A DNA stretch of 64,000 nucleotides from Takifugu bimaculatus (lineage: Eukaryota > Chordata > Actinopteri > Tetraodontiformes > Tetraodontidae), in the NCBI GenBank assembly GCA_004026145.2, contig CP034985.2:608720-672719 (forward strand), in the 5' to 3' direction. Of the stretch, positions 34,637-48,100 are shown piece after piece (position 1 is the stretch's first letter; each line of letters opens with the position of its first letter). The notes beneath the pieces are model-generated. The model saw only the letters and a list, made by a program, of their open reading frames with translations, did not search any database and was not told the origin of the DNA. A program made the translations under genes and the position numbers.

Positions 34637-35961
34637 GTTCACAGCGACCTCTGTTGGAAAAGTTAAGACTTTCAGGGTTTTTATCAACAATTTCAGAACT
34701 GTACACGAACAGTTGTTAGAATGTTATCTTAATAATATGAAGATTACACAAAAAGGATGCAACTGTATAACATATTTGATTCCGTGACGTCACCCCTGAT
34801 AAAGCAGCGCGGTCACAGCGTGTCATCAACAATAATAACACCAATCACATCAATAATAATAATGAAGACAGTTTACGTGCTTTTAAATTGATGCTGAAAC
34901 TCCCGCACTTTCTTAAATAATTTACACATCTGTATTACAGCGTCCGTGGCATTTATTATGACGGCTGCTGCTGCCTTTCTTAAATTATCGATGCAGTCAC
35001 GCCCTCATGACAAAATTAGAGCGAGTTTCGGTTTTTTCGGGCTCACTTTTATTTTTTCAAAAATATTGTTTATTCTAATCCTAAAAGCGACCGTTATCAA
35101 TTTCGGCCAGGATTGATAATAGCGCTTATTGCAACGCCCCGTTATCTAATCTAATGACGTATTCCTGATAAAGAAAGGGCGCACAGGTTGACAATCGGCT
35201 GATCAACACCATCCTCCGGAAACAGACAGAAATACACATTTAAACCCTGACCTTTAGCAGATTTTTGAGTTTTGATCAGACGTTCCTGGTCAGCTTTCGC
35301 AGCAAACACGCCATAAAGTCATCTATTTGTGCTACTCCACTTCCGGTCATCCGTTTCACGACAAAATCATCTGCGTCAGACAGGGTCCAGCTGCAAAGCT
35401 AATCCTTTCCTTCGATTTAACAAAGTGTCCTTGGACAGGTCACGGTATTCGAGGAGGATGCTGATCTTTCGTGATAATTCCTGCGTGTTTGGGTCTAATA
35501 TTCATGCTTTTATTTTGGAAACGGCTTCCACCGCCTCCGGCACCACAACGGAGATTGCGCAGGCGCAGTAGTCTGCCGCGGCGTTGGAGGTGATGCGTGA
35601 ACACAAACACATAATTCTGTTCGGTTTCGATTAAAAATCCGATCTACTGAAACTTTTACAAATGTGCAAATTATATAACTGCCAACTAATTCTCTGCATT
35701 AACAGGATGACTATCGAGTGTGATAATCTTAAACTGAAATCTATGTATTTCTCTCTTTAGCCGCCCAGCTTCCATGTGTGTTTGATAAAAGTGCCACTGA
35801 TAAATCTAGTGGAGTCATCGGAAAGGAGAGCCACACCTGACTGACGGTCCCCATACTTCTGACATGTAGACTCACTGATAAAGAACAAAAAAAAAAACGT
35901 GGTATTGCAAATATTTCAGTCACACTTTATTACACATACACCTGTGTTTGTTTGTAATGTT
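34637..35961. other. Serpin upstream region with a CpG/NRF1 patch
   Basis: An acceptor CCAACAG just before the serpin ATG shows a 5' UTR exon upstream. At 35330-35590 the sequence becomes GC-richer and contains an NRF1-type site TGCGCAGGCGCA at 35556-35567. No coding exon recognised there. Confidence 0.4.
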
Positions 35962-38153
35962 TTAACATATTTGTGAGGACTGATGCTGGGCTTGAATTCT
36001 GTCAGAGCTCAGGACCCCTCGAACACCTTCGCGCCACACGGCAACATCCACACCACCTCGGGCAAGATGAGGGCCAAAGACTACCTCCAGCCTGCGGAGG
36101 GCGCTGTGCTGGTTGCCACGGGAGATCGTTGCGTGACTGCGCAGCATCATCAGCCGCACACACACCTGATTGGCCCAGGTCAAACCCAGAGCTGGTGAGA
36201 CACTGGAAGACAGAGGACTGAGAAGAGAAGAGCAAACCCAAACCATGAACAAAGTAAGTTCCAACCTTAAAATTTTTGTTTCCAAGTTATTGTTGAAGAA
36301 ACATGAAAGTGTGAAGGCACCTGGACTTTGTCTGGATCTAAACCCTTTATCTGTTTCATGTCTCAAAAAGTCCAGTTGTCTTCAGGAAAAGCAACTTCAA
36401 CATCGACCTGCTATTACCCCAGAGACTTGTCGGTGTCACTGAACACGTCCGTCACCTGAAACACAGAATCACAGCGAGATTTTAAAACACTATTAAAAAC
36501 AAGAGTTAAAACTAATACCACGATAACAGAGTGGTATTTCAAAAACGTCTTTTTGTTTCTCCTATTTTCACACTGTAAAAGTATCTGACTCTTACGGAGA
36601 GGAAAGTGGGATCTAAAGGAAAGTGGGATCTAAAGGAAAGTGGGATCACCTGGTTGATGCACAGGACAGTTGTGCTGAACTCCTGGCTCAGTCGGTGCAG
36701 CGTGGAGGACACATTGAGCATCTGTCTGGTCCTCTCCTGCCACTCAGCAGCCTGGAACTCACACCTGAACAGAGCTGCCAATGAATCCAGAACCACCAGC
36801 CGGGCCAAACCCCGAGCCAATAGGAGGGGGACGCGGCGAGAGAGACACACCTGGAGGGAGTCCTGCAGGTAAAGCCCTGGTCAGTGGAGTGACTCTTTTG
36901 AACCAATCACGGAGGACCAACAGCACTCACCAGGTCGGCCGTGTGCTCAACATACACGTGATCACTGAACTTGAGAGTGCTGATGAGTGACGGAGGAACG
37001 TCAGAGCGCATCACATACTGGTCTGTGACCAGCTGCTGCAGACGCCGGATAGGGAACGAGTTCTCGGTGCATATGTACACTGCTCCTACAAAATGATGGA
37101 CAGTGACTGCCCCGCATGAAGCCTTCAGGGATTAACAGGATGCCAGTAAAACTAAAGTTTCTTGTGTTCAAGTCCAACCCTGTCACTTCTTATAATAAGA
37201 AAATTACATTTCTGAATGGTTTCATTTATATGTTCACCTAAATAAATCTAACTGGCCTACACAATTACTGCACTTAGCTCGGTCAGAGCTACTGATCAGA
37301 GGTCAGGGAATGTTACCCGAGTCCAGTCCTCCATAGTCTGTGGGGTACTGCACGCAGAGACAGAGCTGCAGGGCTAGCTGGGTCTTTCCTGCTCCACTCT
37401 GTCCTGACAGCTCAGTGATGCGCCCCACAGGAAGACCCCCTCTCAGCAGCTCATTGATCACCACACAGCCAACACCAAGTCTGAGGCCAGGCTCCAGTCT
37501 GGGACACTCTCCACGATGGAGCAGGACAGCTGAACACACACATGTATAAAATCATAAACATGACATGACGATTACGAGCACTCAATTGGCAAAAATGCAT
37601 GATGGGAGCTCAGACCTGGAACTGGACGGTGTGGTCTGCACGCAGCAGCAGCTGTGGCAAGAAGCTGTTGGACATCTGATGGCGAGAGACCTGTGATGGT
37701 CTGCAGCTCCAGAGCAGAAACACAGAGGACGTCCCTGGGCGACCTCAGCCTGGCTGCAGCTTCAACATGTGAATGCAAACACAACCACATGCACGTCTCT
37801 TACACCAGGAAATTCCACAAAAACACCTTTTAAACTATGCAGACAAGCAAGTCTTATTTGTTCTCAAAAAATCAGAAAAAGAAAGCCAAGAAGAAGTTAC
37901 CAATATGGACAATTATCAGTATGAATGCCCCCTACCTCCATCTATATCTAAAAACACACAACACTCTTCATTAGAATGAAAAACGTAAACAGATTTGCTG
38001 CTGCTGCTGACGCCCTGATCAACTACATTCGGCAAGGCTACGTAAATGTTTGTTCTGCTGCAGTGAATGAAAGTTTGAAGGAGTCCGTCTCGGTTCACCT
38101 CTCCTCACGCCTGCAGCGATCCTCGGGTTCAGCTCCAGGTCGAGACGGTCCAT
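35962..38153 (-). CDS. xrcc3: XRCC3, RAD51 paralogue for homologous recombination
   Basis: Works with RAD51C (CX3 complex) in homologous recombination repair and Holliday junction processing. Seven coding exons on minus: 38153-38099, 37759-37616, 37529-37317, 37085-36931, 36862-36650, 36455-36418, 36217-35962; 357 residues in frame (human 346). The N-terminus MDRLDLELNPRIAAG matches human MDLDLLDLNPRIIAA. Walker A is GQSGAGKT within ITELSGQSGAGKTQLALQLC; Walker B is LVVLDS; other conserved parts are VYICTENSFPIRRLQQL, TTVLCINQVTD and SPALGLTWANQVCVRL. The last exon ends with IQAQHQSSQIC, which diverges from human. It shares a divergent promoter region with brf1. Confidence 0.95.
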
Positions 38154-39113
38154 CTCCCGGCTGAAGGCATGATGTAAAACTGCATCTAAAGTTTCATGCT
38201 TCAAATCATTCCTGATAAAAGATGGAAAATGCGCGCACGTCGGTGCGACGTCATCAACATGCGCAATCGGTTGAACCATTCACTCGAGTTGGAGAGGCCG
38301 ATAGTGATGAAATGTAACTCACGCTTATTCAATTCTCATCCACATTTGGTCATAGAACGTTGGTTTAGATTAATGCGTAACAAATTAACTGAGATTTAAA
38401 TTCCATCAACTAATGTATGCGTAAAAAGAAATACTCCCGCCCGCGCAGCACGCTGACGTCACTATAGAGCCCAACAGGAAGAAAACACAACAGCGAAAAC
38501 ACTTATTTTAAAATGATTGATTCCGTTAACCGTCCGAAGTTTAAATAAGCGTCACCGAGTGTTTGTGGGTTCAACGTAAGGAGGAATAAAATGAGTTTAG
38601 GAAGAGAAAAGAGACCGTCGCGCAACTAACCGCTTTAATCGGCTTTAATTTTTTTCTGATAAGTGCTTTTATTTGTGGTGAGTTTGTTTCTGATCATCTC
38701 CAACAATGTGATCATGTGACGGCCAGCATTTCATTGTTAGCAAAATAACACAAAAAAAATTGAATAACGGGTTTGTTGACAATGGGCCAGGGAGCAGACG
38801 CTTAAATTGTGATGATTCCGGAGGGACGTTGACCTATGAACAAAGCCAAGCCAATTGAATCAATTGTTGCCTATGCTTTCAAGTGAAACAACCTCCATTA
38901 AAGTAAGAACACTTGGAAGTTCTTTTAAAGCTGGCTTGGCAGAAGTGTGCCCTATACAAGTGCTTTACTATTTTTATTACCCAAGCTTGAAAAAGTCAGC
39001 GCCTTCAACGGATGAAATATTAATAAGATGGGGATTGTTTACTGTCAGGATCTGTGAGCAAGTGAAGAACCTCCTTTCTAACCTCCAGGCTGCATTGACC
39101 TTCAACCTCCATC
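38154..39113. promoter_or_regulatory. Divergent xrcc3/brf1 promoter region
   Basis: 960 bp separate the two start codons. A full CRE TGACGTCA lies at 38454-38461 and a CGACGTCA variant near 38248. CpG-rich patches surround both. A bidirectional arrangement is inferred from the head-to-head start codons; transcription start sites are not visible. Confidence 0.5.
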
Positions 39114-42100
39114 ATGAGCTCACGGGTGTGCAGGACCTGCGGAGGCTCAGATATCGATGTGGACCAGGCAAGGGGAAGTGCTGTGTGCACGGACTGTGGT
39201 GCGGTTCTGGAAGATAACATCATTGTGTCCGAGGTCCAGTTTGTTGAGGGAAGTGGAGGAGTTTCATCTGCTGTGGGTCAATTTGTCTCTGCTGATGGTG
39301 AGGATTTCTTTAACCTTTACTCATCTGTATGACAGTTGTACGAGAAACATTTTCTCTACTTCTACAAACAAGGTTTTAAGGAGCAATAAGGAGACTAATC
39401 AGAACATCTACAAAGTTCAGTCTGAGAAAATACAATCCCATTCCAATCCCGCTTCAGTTTTTAATTTTGAGGAATCATTTCTCCTTTGTCTTCCTGCCTG
39501 TAAACCATTAGTCTGATTTATCACAATAGCCCTGGGCCTGTTTGCATGTTCTGTGTTTGTGTGGGACAGGGGAAGCAAGTTAACCTTCAGTATGAATGAG
39601 ATTTAAGGTGGTCGTCTTTGGATGTTAGACCCATTCGTCCACCTTGAATGCAGCTGCGTTAGTCGATAGACAACCAGCAAACGTCCTCTGCTTTCATGGT
39701 TGCATCTCATGACAAACGTCCTGCTGGTCTCATTGGGACTTGGGTTTATTCAGAAGCAGGTCCACCGTCTCTGCTGCCACGCAAAGTGAGTTATTTTAGT
39801 GAAGATTATCCTGTGGTGAGCTGTAGAGACTCATGTTTGATGCTGAACAGAATGGGGACAGATGGACACAGACTCTTCTATACATCAGATTATCACCAAA
39901 ATGGTTTAAAAGCATTGCATCAGCTCTGAGCAGCACATGGTTGCTCTTTGATGACCACTTCTGTAGACTTTTTTGATTTGATTTTACCCAACACTCCTAA
40001 TCATGTCATTACAACTGAAATTGAGTAAATCTAGTAAAATTATCAAATATACTGTTCTAGTAATGTCAGACTCCATCCCAGTGTTTTCAAGCTGAAGCTT
40101 TATTGATGCATCTTCTGGACATTTTCAAAGTCTCCTATCTTCATCCGAGTCACCTTCCTGCACCAACAAAGGTCACATCTGACTCAAACATCCACTACAA
40201 CAGTCAGACATGTAACAGCTTTATAAAATTTATTTTGTATCATTTTCCTTGAATATAAAGGACCTACATTCCCTAAATTAGTAAACAGATACTCAAGTTT
40301 AAAAGTGACTCCTGATATTAATCTTCAATGGTAAAATATTGATCAGCTGACTGCAGCTGTGGGGAAACATGCTATATGGGCCTGTAAAGATGTGGCTGTA
40401 CTAGCTACTGTTAGAGAGACAGTCGTGTTTGAGGAGAGAATAGAAACCAGAGGCAAACTGTACTGAGGTTGTTCCAGTGGATTGGGCACAGTTGTGAGGA
40501 GTACCTCTGATGATGCCTTGGTGAATGCTGGTTTCAGTCTGAGAACTGCAGCCTGAGGGGGTCTGGCCTGCAACATATGAGCCAGCCAACCCATGAAGGT
40601 CTATGTGGAGCCCAGTGTTTTCACCTTTTCCGAAAGTGGGACCGTTGGTCTCCGTTCTGAAGCTTGGGGGTCTCGCTCCGACCTGTGGTGTTGCTAATGG
40701 AGATGAATAGAAAGATTTTAGTGTAGACAGAACTTCAGTTATATCTTAAACCTGGACCCTTCCAAGAATTGCAGTGTGATTTAGAATAAGGCTGTCCCAA
40801 CCCTACCTGCTGCCTGGACATTTTTCAGCGCAGAATCGTATTTTGTCCCAGCCAGCTGATAGAAGAGGCTCTGGCTTGAAGGAGAATGCACTGGGTTGTG
40901 AAGGGGCATTTGCTGGTTTGGGGACACAGTGGTTGAAGTTTGATCCAAGTCAGTGGTTTGAACTTGTTTCCCCTCCCAGACCCCATTAGCCACGTGTTCC
41001 TGGCTGCTTAAAACTGTGGATGCAGAGTTCAGGGGCTGAACCATCGGTTTCTGTCGGAGTGTATTAACAGAAGAAACAAATCTGCTTGGTGGTTTGACTC
41101 TGACATTGTGCACCTTTGAATAAAGCGCATTAGTCTTTCTCCATTCAGTGGACCCTGGTCTTTCCAGGCTCTGCTCACTTTGACTCCTTGCAGAAGACAC
41201 CTGTTCACGGCTGGCAAACCTCAGTGGGTCCAATTTACCTTGTAGTGTTGTAGGTTGGGGCTTACCAGAAGGGTAGGTCTCACGTTTGCCAGACTGACCT
41301 GGACTGTGCTGAGCTTGCGCAGGGAAGTGAAGAGGCATATACTGATGCTGAAGGCCACGAGTCCCTTCACTGTTCAAGTGGTTCCCATCATCAGGCGACC
41401 CAAAGAGACTGAACTCCATATCAAGTCTTTTTTGTAAGTTTTGCGTTTTCATTCCAAGGTCTAATTTTAGACCCTGTGGGTCTTGATGTTGTTTATGGCC
41501 TAGACTAACAGAGGAGGGGTTATTGGGGCAAGAGTGGCAGATATTTTTAACCTGTCTGGTTGGACCAAGAAGCCTTGACGCCTCAGACTGTCCCGAGTCA
41601 ATTTTCAATTGTCCAATAACTGGATGGCTAGGCACCTTGCTAGAACCTGAATCTATGGCTAGGGTGGCATCAGTTAAGTCCATATTCTCACCACGAACTA
41701 CAAAGTTTAAGTTCTGTGTGCTGAGATTTGACAGCTGGAGGCTTATGTCCACCAGGCGGTCATATCCAGGAGGAATACTGTGGGAGAGGCCAGCTGCTTG
41801 TTGTTCCCGATTGTGGAAGTTGTAAAGACCAGATGAAGCCTCTGAAGCAACTTGGTGGGTTTCAATTCCAGCAGCTTCAGGATGGCGCAGATAGTTTGTG
41901 GAGGGCTGTGAAGCCTTTTGTCTGTCTGGGTCTCCGCGATGACTGGACTGGTGCCCAACTCCCCCAGACGCTGTGGTTTGATGGACTCTGTGGGAGGGGA
42001 AATTGACAGTATTCCCCATCACACACCCTTCAGCTGCAGGTCGATTCCCTGGATCTGCAGAAGAAAGTTTTTTTTTTGTTGTTTTAAAAAAAATTTAATC

Positions 42101-45100
42101 AAAGTCAATTTGGATTGTTCAGTGTAACCTTTAAGACTCTTGAAGACGTCGACTAATCCAAATCCAGGAGCCTCCGATCTGAAAGTTCTGTCCACAGACA
42201 GTCTGTTGACTCCACTCAGCGGATAGAAACACCTCACCGTCAACCTATCCAAACACAGTTTATCATTCCCTCTAGGTCCCAGCAGGACCACCGGGACCTA
42301 CCAGCTGTGTGCTCTAGAAACAAGACTATGATCTGCGTATGTGGATCCATTTAGCCATTTACGCAAAGACCAGACGAGATGATCCAGTTCTGCATTTAAA
42401 GCCGTAGTTCTACCACTTTCTCCAGAGGTCAAATGTATTTTGACAGTGTGGCATCAGTCTGACTGCATCATGTCTATTCTCCAATTACCTCTAGAAGAGA
42501 AAGTCAAAGTTCTGGAGTTGGGTTTAAATATTGACCAATTGGCAGCTGATCAATATTGCCAGATCAGTAAAAGGAAAGGAGCTCATTAGATTGATCCAAA
42601 AACTAACTGGACAGATGAAACGAAGTTGGCTAAGCATAAGAGAAAAGTGTGCAGGAAGGAAAAGGAGATTGGGTCAGTCAACATTTACTTGGTTGTAGTC
42701 GTCACCACCAAAATCCTCTACAATGAAGCTTCAGCATGCCTGGAACATTTAGGATTTTGGACCCATTTTCTTACTTGAAATTGGAATCTCTGGAAATAAA
42801 GTTTGGTCCATCTGGTATCAGCTGCCTGTTATGGAAGATCTCGTTCTCATAAACCATGTAGGTGTCCCCGACCTGCAGATGATTCTCCATTACAAAACAG
42901 AACTTCAGAGGCAATGCCTTAATTTAATTTTTTTAAAGGTTCTGGTATGAGAACAGTGTAAGACTGTTACAGAGTATATAACTAAATCACAGAGGTGCGA
43001 CTGTTTGGGTGAAGTTTGTTGCCTTCATGGCCCATATGAAAACTCACAGAATTTTGTAAATTAAATGTCTTTCATACCGTGTTTCTGGTCCCACAAGAGT
43101 CCACTTTGAACTCAAACAAGACTCTAGATCCATCAGTCTGCTTGGGCACACAGGCGGGATCCAAAAGGGTGGTTCTTTCAGGTTTTACTGAAGGCCAGGT
43201 TGAGGACAGAGCTGCAACCACAGTCATGGTTCCATCTGTAGAACAGACTGAAACCAGAGGGTCAACAGCAGCCATTTCTGATCCAAGGAATCACAAGGCT
43301 ACAGCAATGAACAGAACTTACCCATCATGTCCTGGGTTTTGAAGAGGCAGCGTTTGGATGTGGATGTTTGGACCACCAGACTTTTGGGATCCCTCAGAAG
43401 TAGTTCAAATGTGGCATAAAAGTTTGACAGGTTGATTTCCTGGAAGATGGTAGCCAATAGTTAAGTCAGCTTCATGAAACTGAAAACTTTACTTTTGCTT
43501 CCATGCACTGAAGACATCTACAAACATCTGGTCCATGAGGGAGGTAAATTTTAGTAACAAAGCACAACCATGGCTGACCAAAGAGTCTTACTTCATAGGT
43601 ATAGCCAATGGAGAACAGGGGTATTTCCAGAACAGTCTTTTGGTTTTGAACAGAGAGAAGATACCCTCTTTGGACAGCCAGCTCACTGGTGAGGGGCGTC
43701 TTGTCAACCCCGACCTCCCACAAAGTCTGAGTCTGAGATGATCCCGCCACACTGAAGACAATTGCTCTGTCCAGACACTGAGCTGTGATCTCTGGAGGGA
43801 CTATAAGAACTCTGAATTTTAAATCAGCATCACCCCAACTGGCTTCAGCCAGTATTTACTCGCAAAAAAAATTAAAATAAATAAAAAATACTCACAGGCG
43901 TCGAAGACTCGTGCTGTGATAGTGGTTTGGTGGTAGTACGACTCCCTCTGAGGCATGATGGTTAAAGTGAAGTTTATATCTATGGAGTATTGCACCACAC
44001 CTTCACCCAGGTACTGTTAACAAAGTATCTGTCAGTGTCACTTTAAAATTATTAGGTCACTGCTAGTCTGAGATTTCACTTTCTTTCAACTGGATGTTTT
44101 AAAGTAGTCCGTTTACAAGTTAACGTCACCAAATTACCATTAATGAGGAAATACTGGAGATTTGTTTTGCCAAACTAAACACCTAAATCACCTGGGCTGT
44201 TCCACTAACTAAAAGTTCACCCCGTTGGTTTTGGGTTAACTGTTAACAGATTTTATGCTTATTGTAGCACTTTATTTGAAGTTATTCTCTTCAGTGTAGT
44301 CTGACGTAAATTTATAGCATCAGATACTTTGAGTTCAGAGAAGCTGAAGAATGACATTTCAGTTTCATGCTTGATGAAATAACAGGTCAGAAGTGGCTCA
44401 GAGCCTTAGCCAATTCTCACCATCTGTTGGACAACCGAGTCTTTGAAAGGCAGCTGGAGCTGATAAGCTTTGCTGCCATTGTTGTGGACGGAATATTTGA
44501 TGCTGTAGCTGAGTTTTTCAGACATCTGTAGCTGCTTCCCATTGATCCAGAGGTCCTCTAGTACGACATCAACCGGGATATTTCCCAGGTAGACGCTAAA
44601 CACCTGGTTGTCAGCAACAGTTTCTAAAGAAACAAACAGAATTCGGAACCATTTAAATCTTCGATATATTTCAGGGTGGAGCCTGTGAACATACTGTGAG
44701 AACATCAATGATCTGCTGACTCACGGTTAATAGTGAAGGGTATATGGCAGATCAGGGGCGTGCCCAGCTTTCTTAGCAGGCGGTGTCTCGTGTCGATGCT
44801 ACTACCATCTTCATACAGCATTGAGAAGATGTGTTCGTACAGCAGGAAGATCATATAAGTCTCTTTGTAGGAGTTCTTTACCACCAGACTCTGCAGGGTA
44901 AAAACCACCATCACAGCTGTAACTTCATACCAGCTGCATGTAAATTATCCATCTGTCCACCATAGTTACAGGGAACAAACCTTCCTGTAACCCCCTTCTG
45001 TCCCAAAAGGAACCCCGATCTGGATCTTTTGTCCGTGTTGAACCACACGGATGCCCCTGGCTGCAGCCAAGGATTCTTCAAGCAGCATCCCATCCACCCC

Positions 45101-48100
45101 CAGCCTGATGCTGTTGCTTTGATAGTCCACTCCCTCCCCAACCAGCGGGCTCATAACCTGAGGAACCTCCAAAAGCAGCCAGCCATCTTTGAAAGAGCCC
45201 GAATCTGTTGCACAAATAAACAGCCTGTTAGAAGTGTTAAGAGACCACATAAGGGGCGCCTCATGTTTGAGAACTTACTGACAGCGCACGCCATGGACAT
45301 GTCAAGCATCAGTACCATCAGCTTCTTCTTGAAAAACAGAGAAACCCGGATGACCTCCACCGAGACCTCTTCTATCTGATGGTGAATGTAAAGAACTTTT
45401 AAACTGTTCAGAGGGGTCGTTTCCATCATTTTTGTCTTAACTCACCATTTTGATCTCTGCCTGCGGCTGATTGTACTGGGCTCGAAGCACCAACCTCTGG
45501 GCCGAGGCTGTCAGACTGTAACCCAGTTTCTTGGCTTCACTAACAGACATCGAGTAAACCTGTTCGTCCCCACGCAAGAACATCAGCTGCCACACAGAAC
45601 TCGCCATCCGCTGGGCCTGAAGAACACACTTCAGCTGGAGTAAAGAGGCAGAAACACTGGTCCACAATTCAAATATTCCTCTGCTGATAACGTCTGTAAA
45701 TTCTCAGTCATCCAGGTCATTGTATCCAAGGTAGTTTTCTCTGTCAACTGGACTGGGTTTCTTCTCTTGAAGACGTTTCGCCTTCTATCCAGCAGGCTTC
45801 TGAAGAAGCCTTCTGGTAGGTGGCAGTAACGGTCCATCTGTCATTCTGATTCTTATAGTTTAGCATTTTAGCAGAGCTTCATCACTAATGGAAGCATGAA
45901 GATCAACAGCCCACAGAGGCTGCTCAGAGCTTCAGCTTCTCCAGGATGGCTCATCCATGGATATGACCTACTGGGAGGTAGACTGTCTAGCACTGTGTCA
46001 AGAGTGAGGAGGAGATGCCTGCATCCTCCAGGTCACCCCAGACTGCCCAGGAGCTGAATGATTCTTTTATCGCAGTTCTCCTGAGTTTTGAGGATTCTGA
46101 ATGCAGTCCTCACTGAGTCCAGTGGTTCTACTCATCTTTCTGACATTATTTGGTTCTAAATGAATGCGACCATACAACCACTGAATTTTTAACTGGAATC
46201 TTTCCTCCAGATCTGAGTTGTGTGAAAGCGTTCCCTTCATTATTAAATTTGCTTGTCTACAGTCTGTCAGTCGTCCCTTTTCACTTGTGTTGCTGTAACG
46301 TTACCTCAGCAAATGCGGCCTGCCACGTTTGTCCAGTATCTCCACCTTCACACGTGGACTGTCGGTTCATGTTGACCTGAAGGTCAGGCAGTAATGCATC
46401 AGTCAAACTATCATTTCAGTTGTCTGTGCCAACAAGCACGTTCTAACCTCCATGTAGTCCTCCTCACAGATGATCTCCCTGTCTGATAAAGTGAAACCTG
46501 AACAGACTGCAGACACGGGCTGGTTGGTCCAGTGGCCATGAGCATCACGCACCATGACATTAAATCTGAAGGTGAACACCTCGTCGTTCTAGAGGACATA
46601 ACAGCAGTTCCTGTGATATTCAACCAAAATTAGCCATTTGTCCATAGTGGAGCTACCTGATTCTGAGTGAAGCAGGAGTAGTATGAAGCTCTGAAGATGG
46701 TGAAACCATCCATTTTAGAGGTGCGGATTGTGTAACCACATTGTGAGGCCAGCTGCTGACTGATAGAGTGGACGCCATGGTCATCTACATGAGGAAGCAG
46801 AGTGAAGCAAGGAAAAAGAGCCCAGGTCTGTGTGAGAAACCTCTTACTGACCTACAGCCTCAAAGCGAGGAGTCCGTCCTGAGACCACGTGGATCCACAA
46901 GTAACGGTCGCGACACTTTGACTGAACAGCCGTTTCTGACAAACCTGAAACAGGCACCAGAGATCACTGAAGAGCTTTAACCTCCTGTAATTTAAAATCT
47001 GTCACAACCAAAGATGTTCTCCTTGTAGAGATTGGCACATCACACAGTGGAAAGGATCACTTTTGAATCTCTCATAAATGTGCTAACAAAACAGATAAGC
47101 CATTAAATCCATTTGACCTTCAGCTGAGCACTTTCCTGAGCTGGAACCACCAGACAAAGATGAGTCTGTGGGATAATAAAATAGTTTAACAGTTCAGGTC
47201 CGAGGAACAAATGTGCTGTTTTACTCAGTCGGGCGGTGGGGTTACATTAGTTCGCTCACCTGATTATTAGAGCAGCCGTCTTCATACTGACGCTGCAGAA
47301 GTCACATCTCCAGTGCAGCCAGGTGAGCTGATTATCTGCTTGTTGTAGTCCGGGAGCCGATCAAGCTGTGTCTGATTGACTGTGATTAGACTGTGATGTC
47401 TCCAGCACTGTTTACTGGGGTAAAAGCAGTAAATCTTTCCCCTCCACAACATAAACGGGATCAACTCTCCCTTTATATGTGTGAGGTGTGTGACTCTACC
47501 ACAGCTGTGGTCTCCTGTCTGACCACACAGGTCTGCAGCAGATGATGTCCCCTAGCAGCAGCTGAGTCCAAGTGTGTATTGATGGTTCTGTAGTTGATCT
47601 AAAAGGGGTTTTGTTGTAGCTTCAGTGTTTCTGTGGTGATTATCTTACATTTGATGTGTCCAGGTCCGGTTAAAGCTCCGCTTCTTGGTTCTGGCTTTCA
47701 CACCAGTGTTGGGAAAGAGAGTCGAGCTCAGACTCTACAGGGAGGTGAGTAGCTTCATCTGCTGCGTCTAACGTTCCACAACGGTGATGTGAAATGGTTG
47801 GAAACCTTTTGACACAGCCGTTGTTTACCCGACCACGCAATGACCTCGGTGTGTGTTTAGGAAAGCGTCAGATCCAACACCTGGGCAGTCAGCTGCAGCT
47901 GAACCAACACTGTTTGGACACGGCCTTCAACTTTCTTCAAGATGGTGGTCAGTAAACATCTGACACGAGGACGTAAGACGGAACACGTCATCGCTGCGTG
48001 CCTCTACCTGGTCTGTCGCACTGAAGGGACGCCTCGTATCCTTGTGTGCTTCTGTGTGTGTGTGTGGTGAAGTGACCTGGACGTGTTCTCCTCAGCTGTG

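Noticed and set aside
41523..42006. Plus-strand frames of about 100 codons
   Set aside because: Antisense shadows of the large ZP-protein tail exon.
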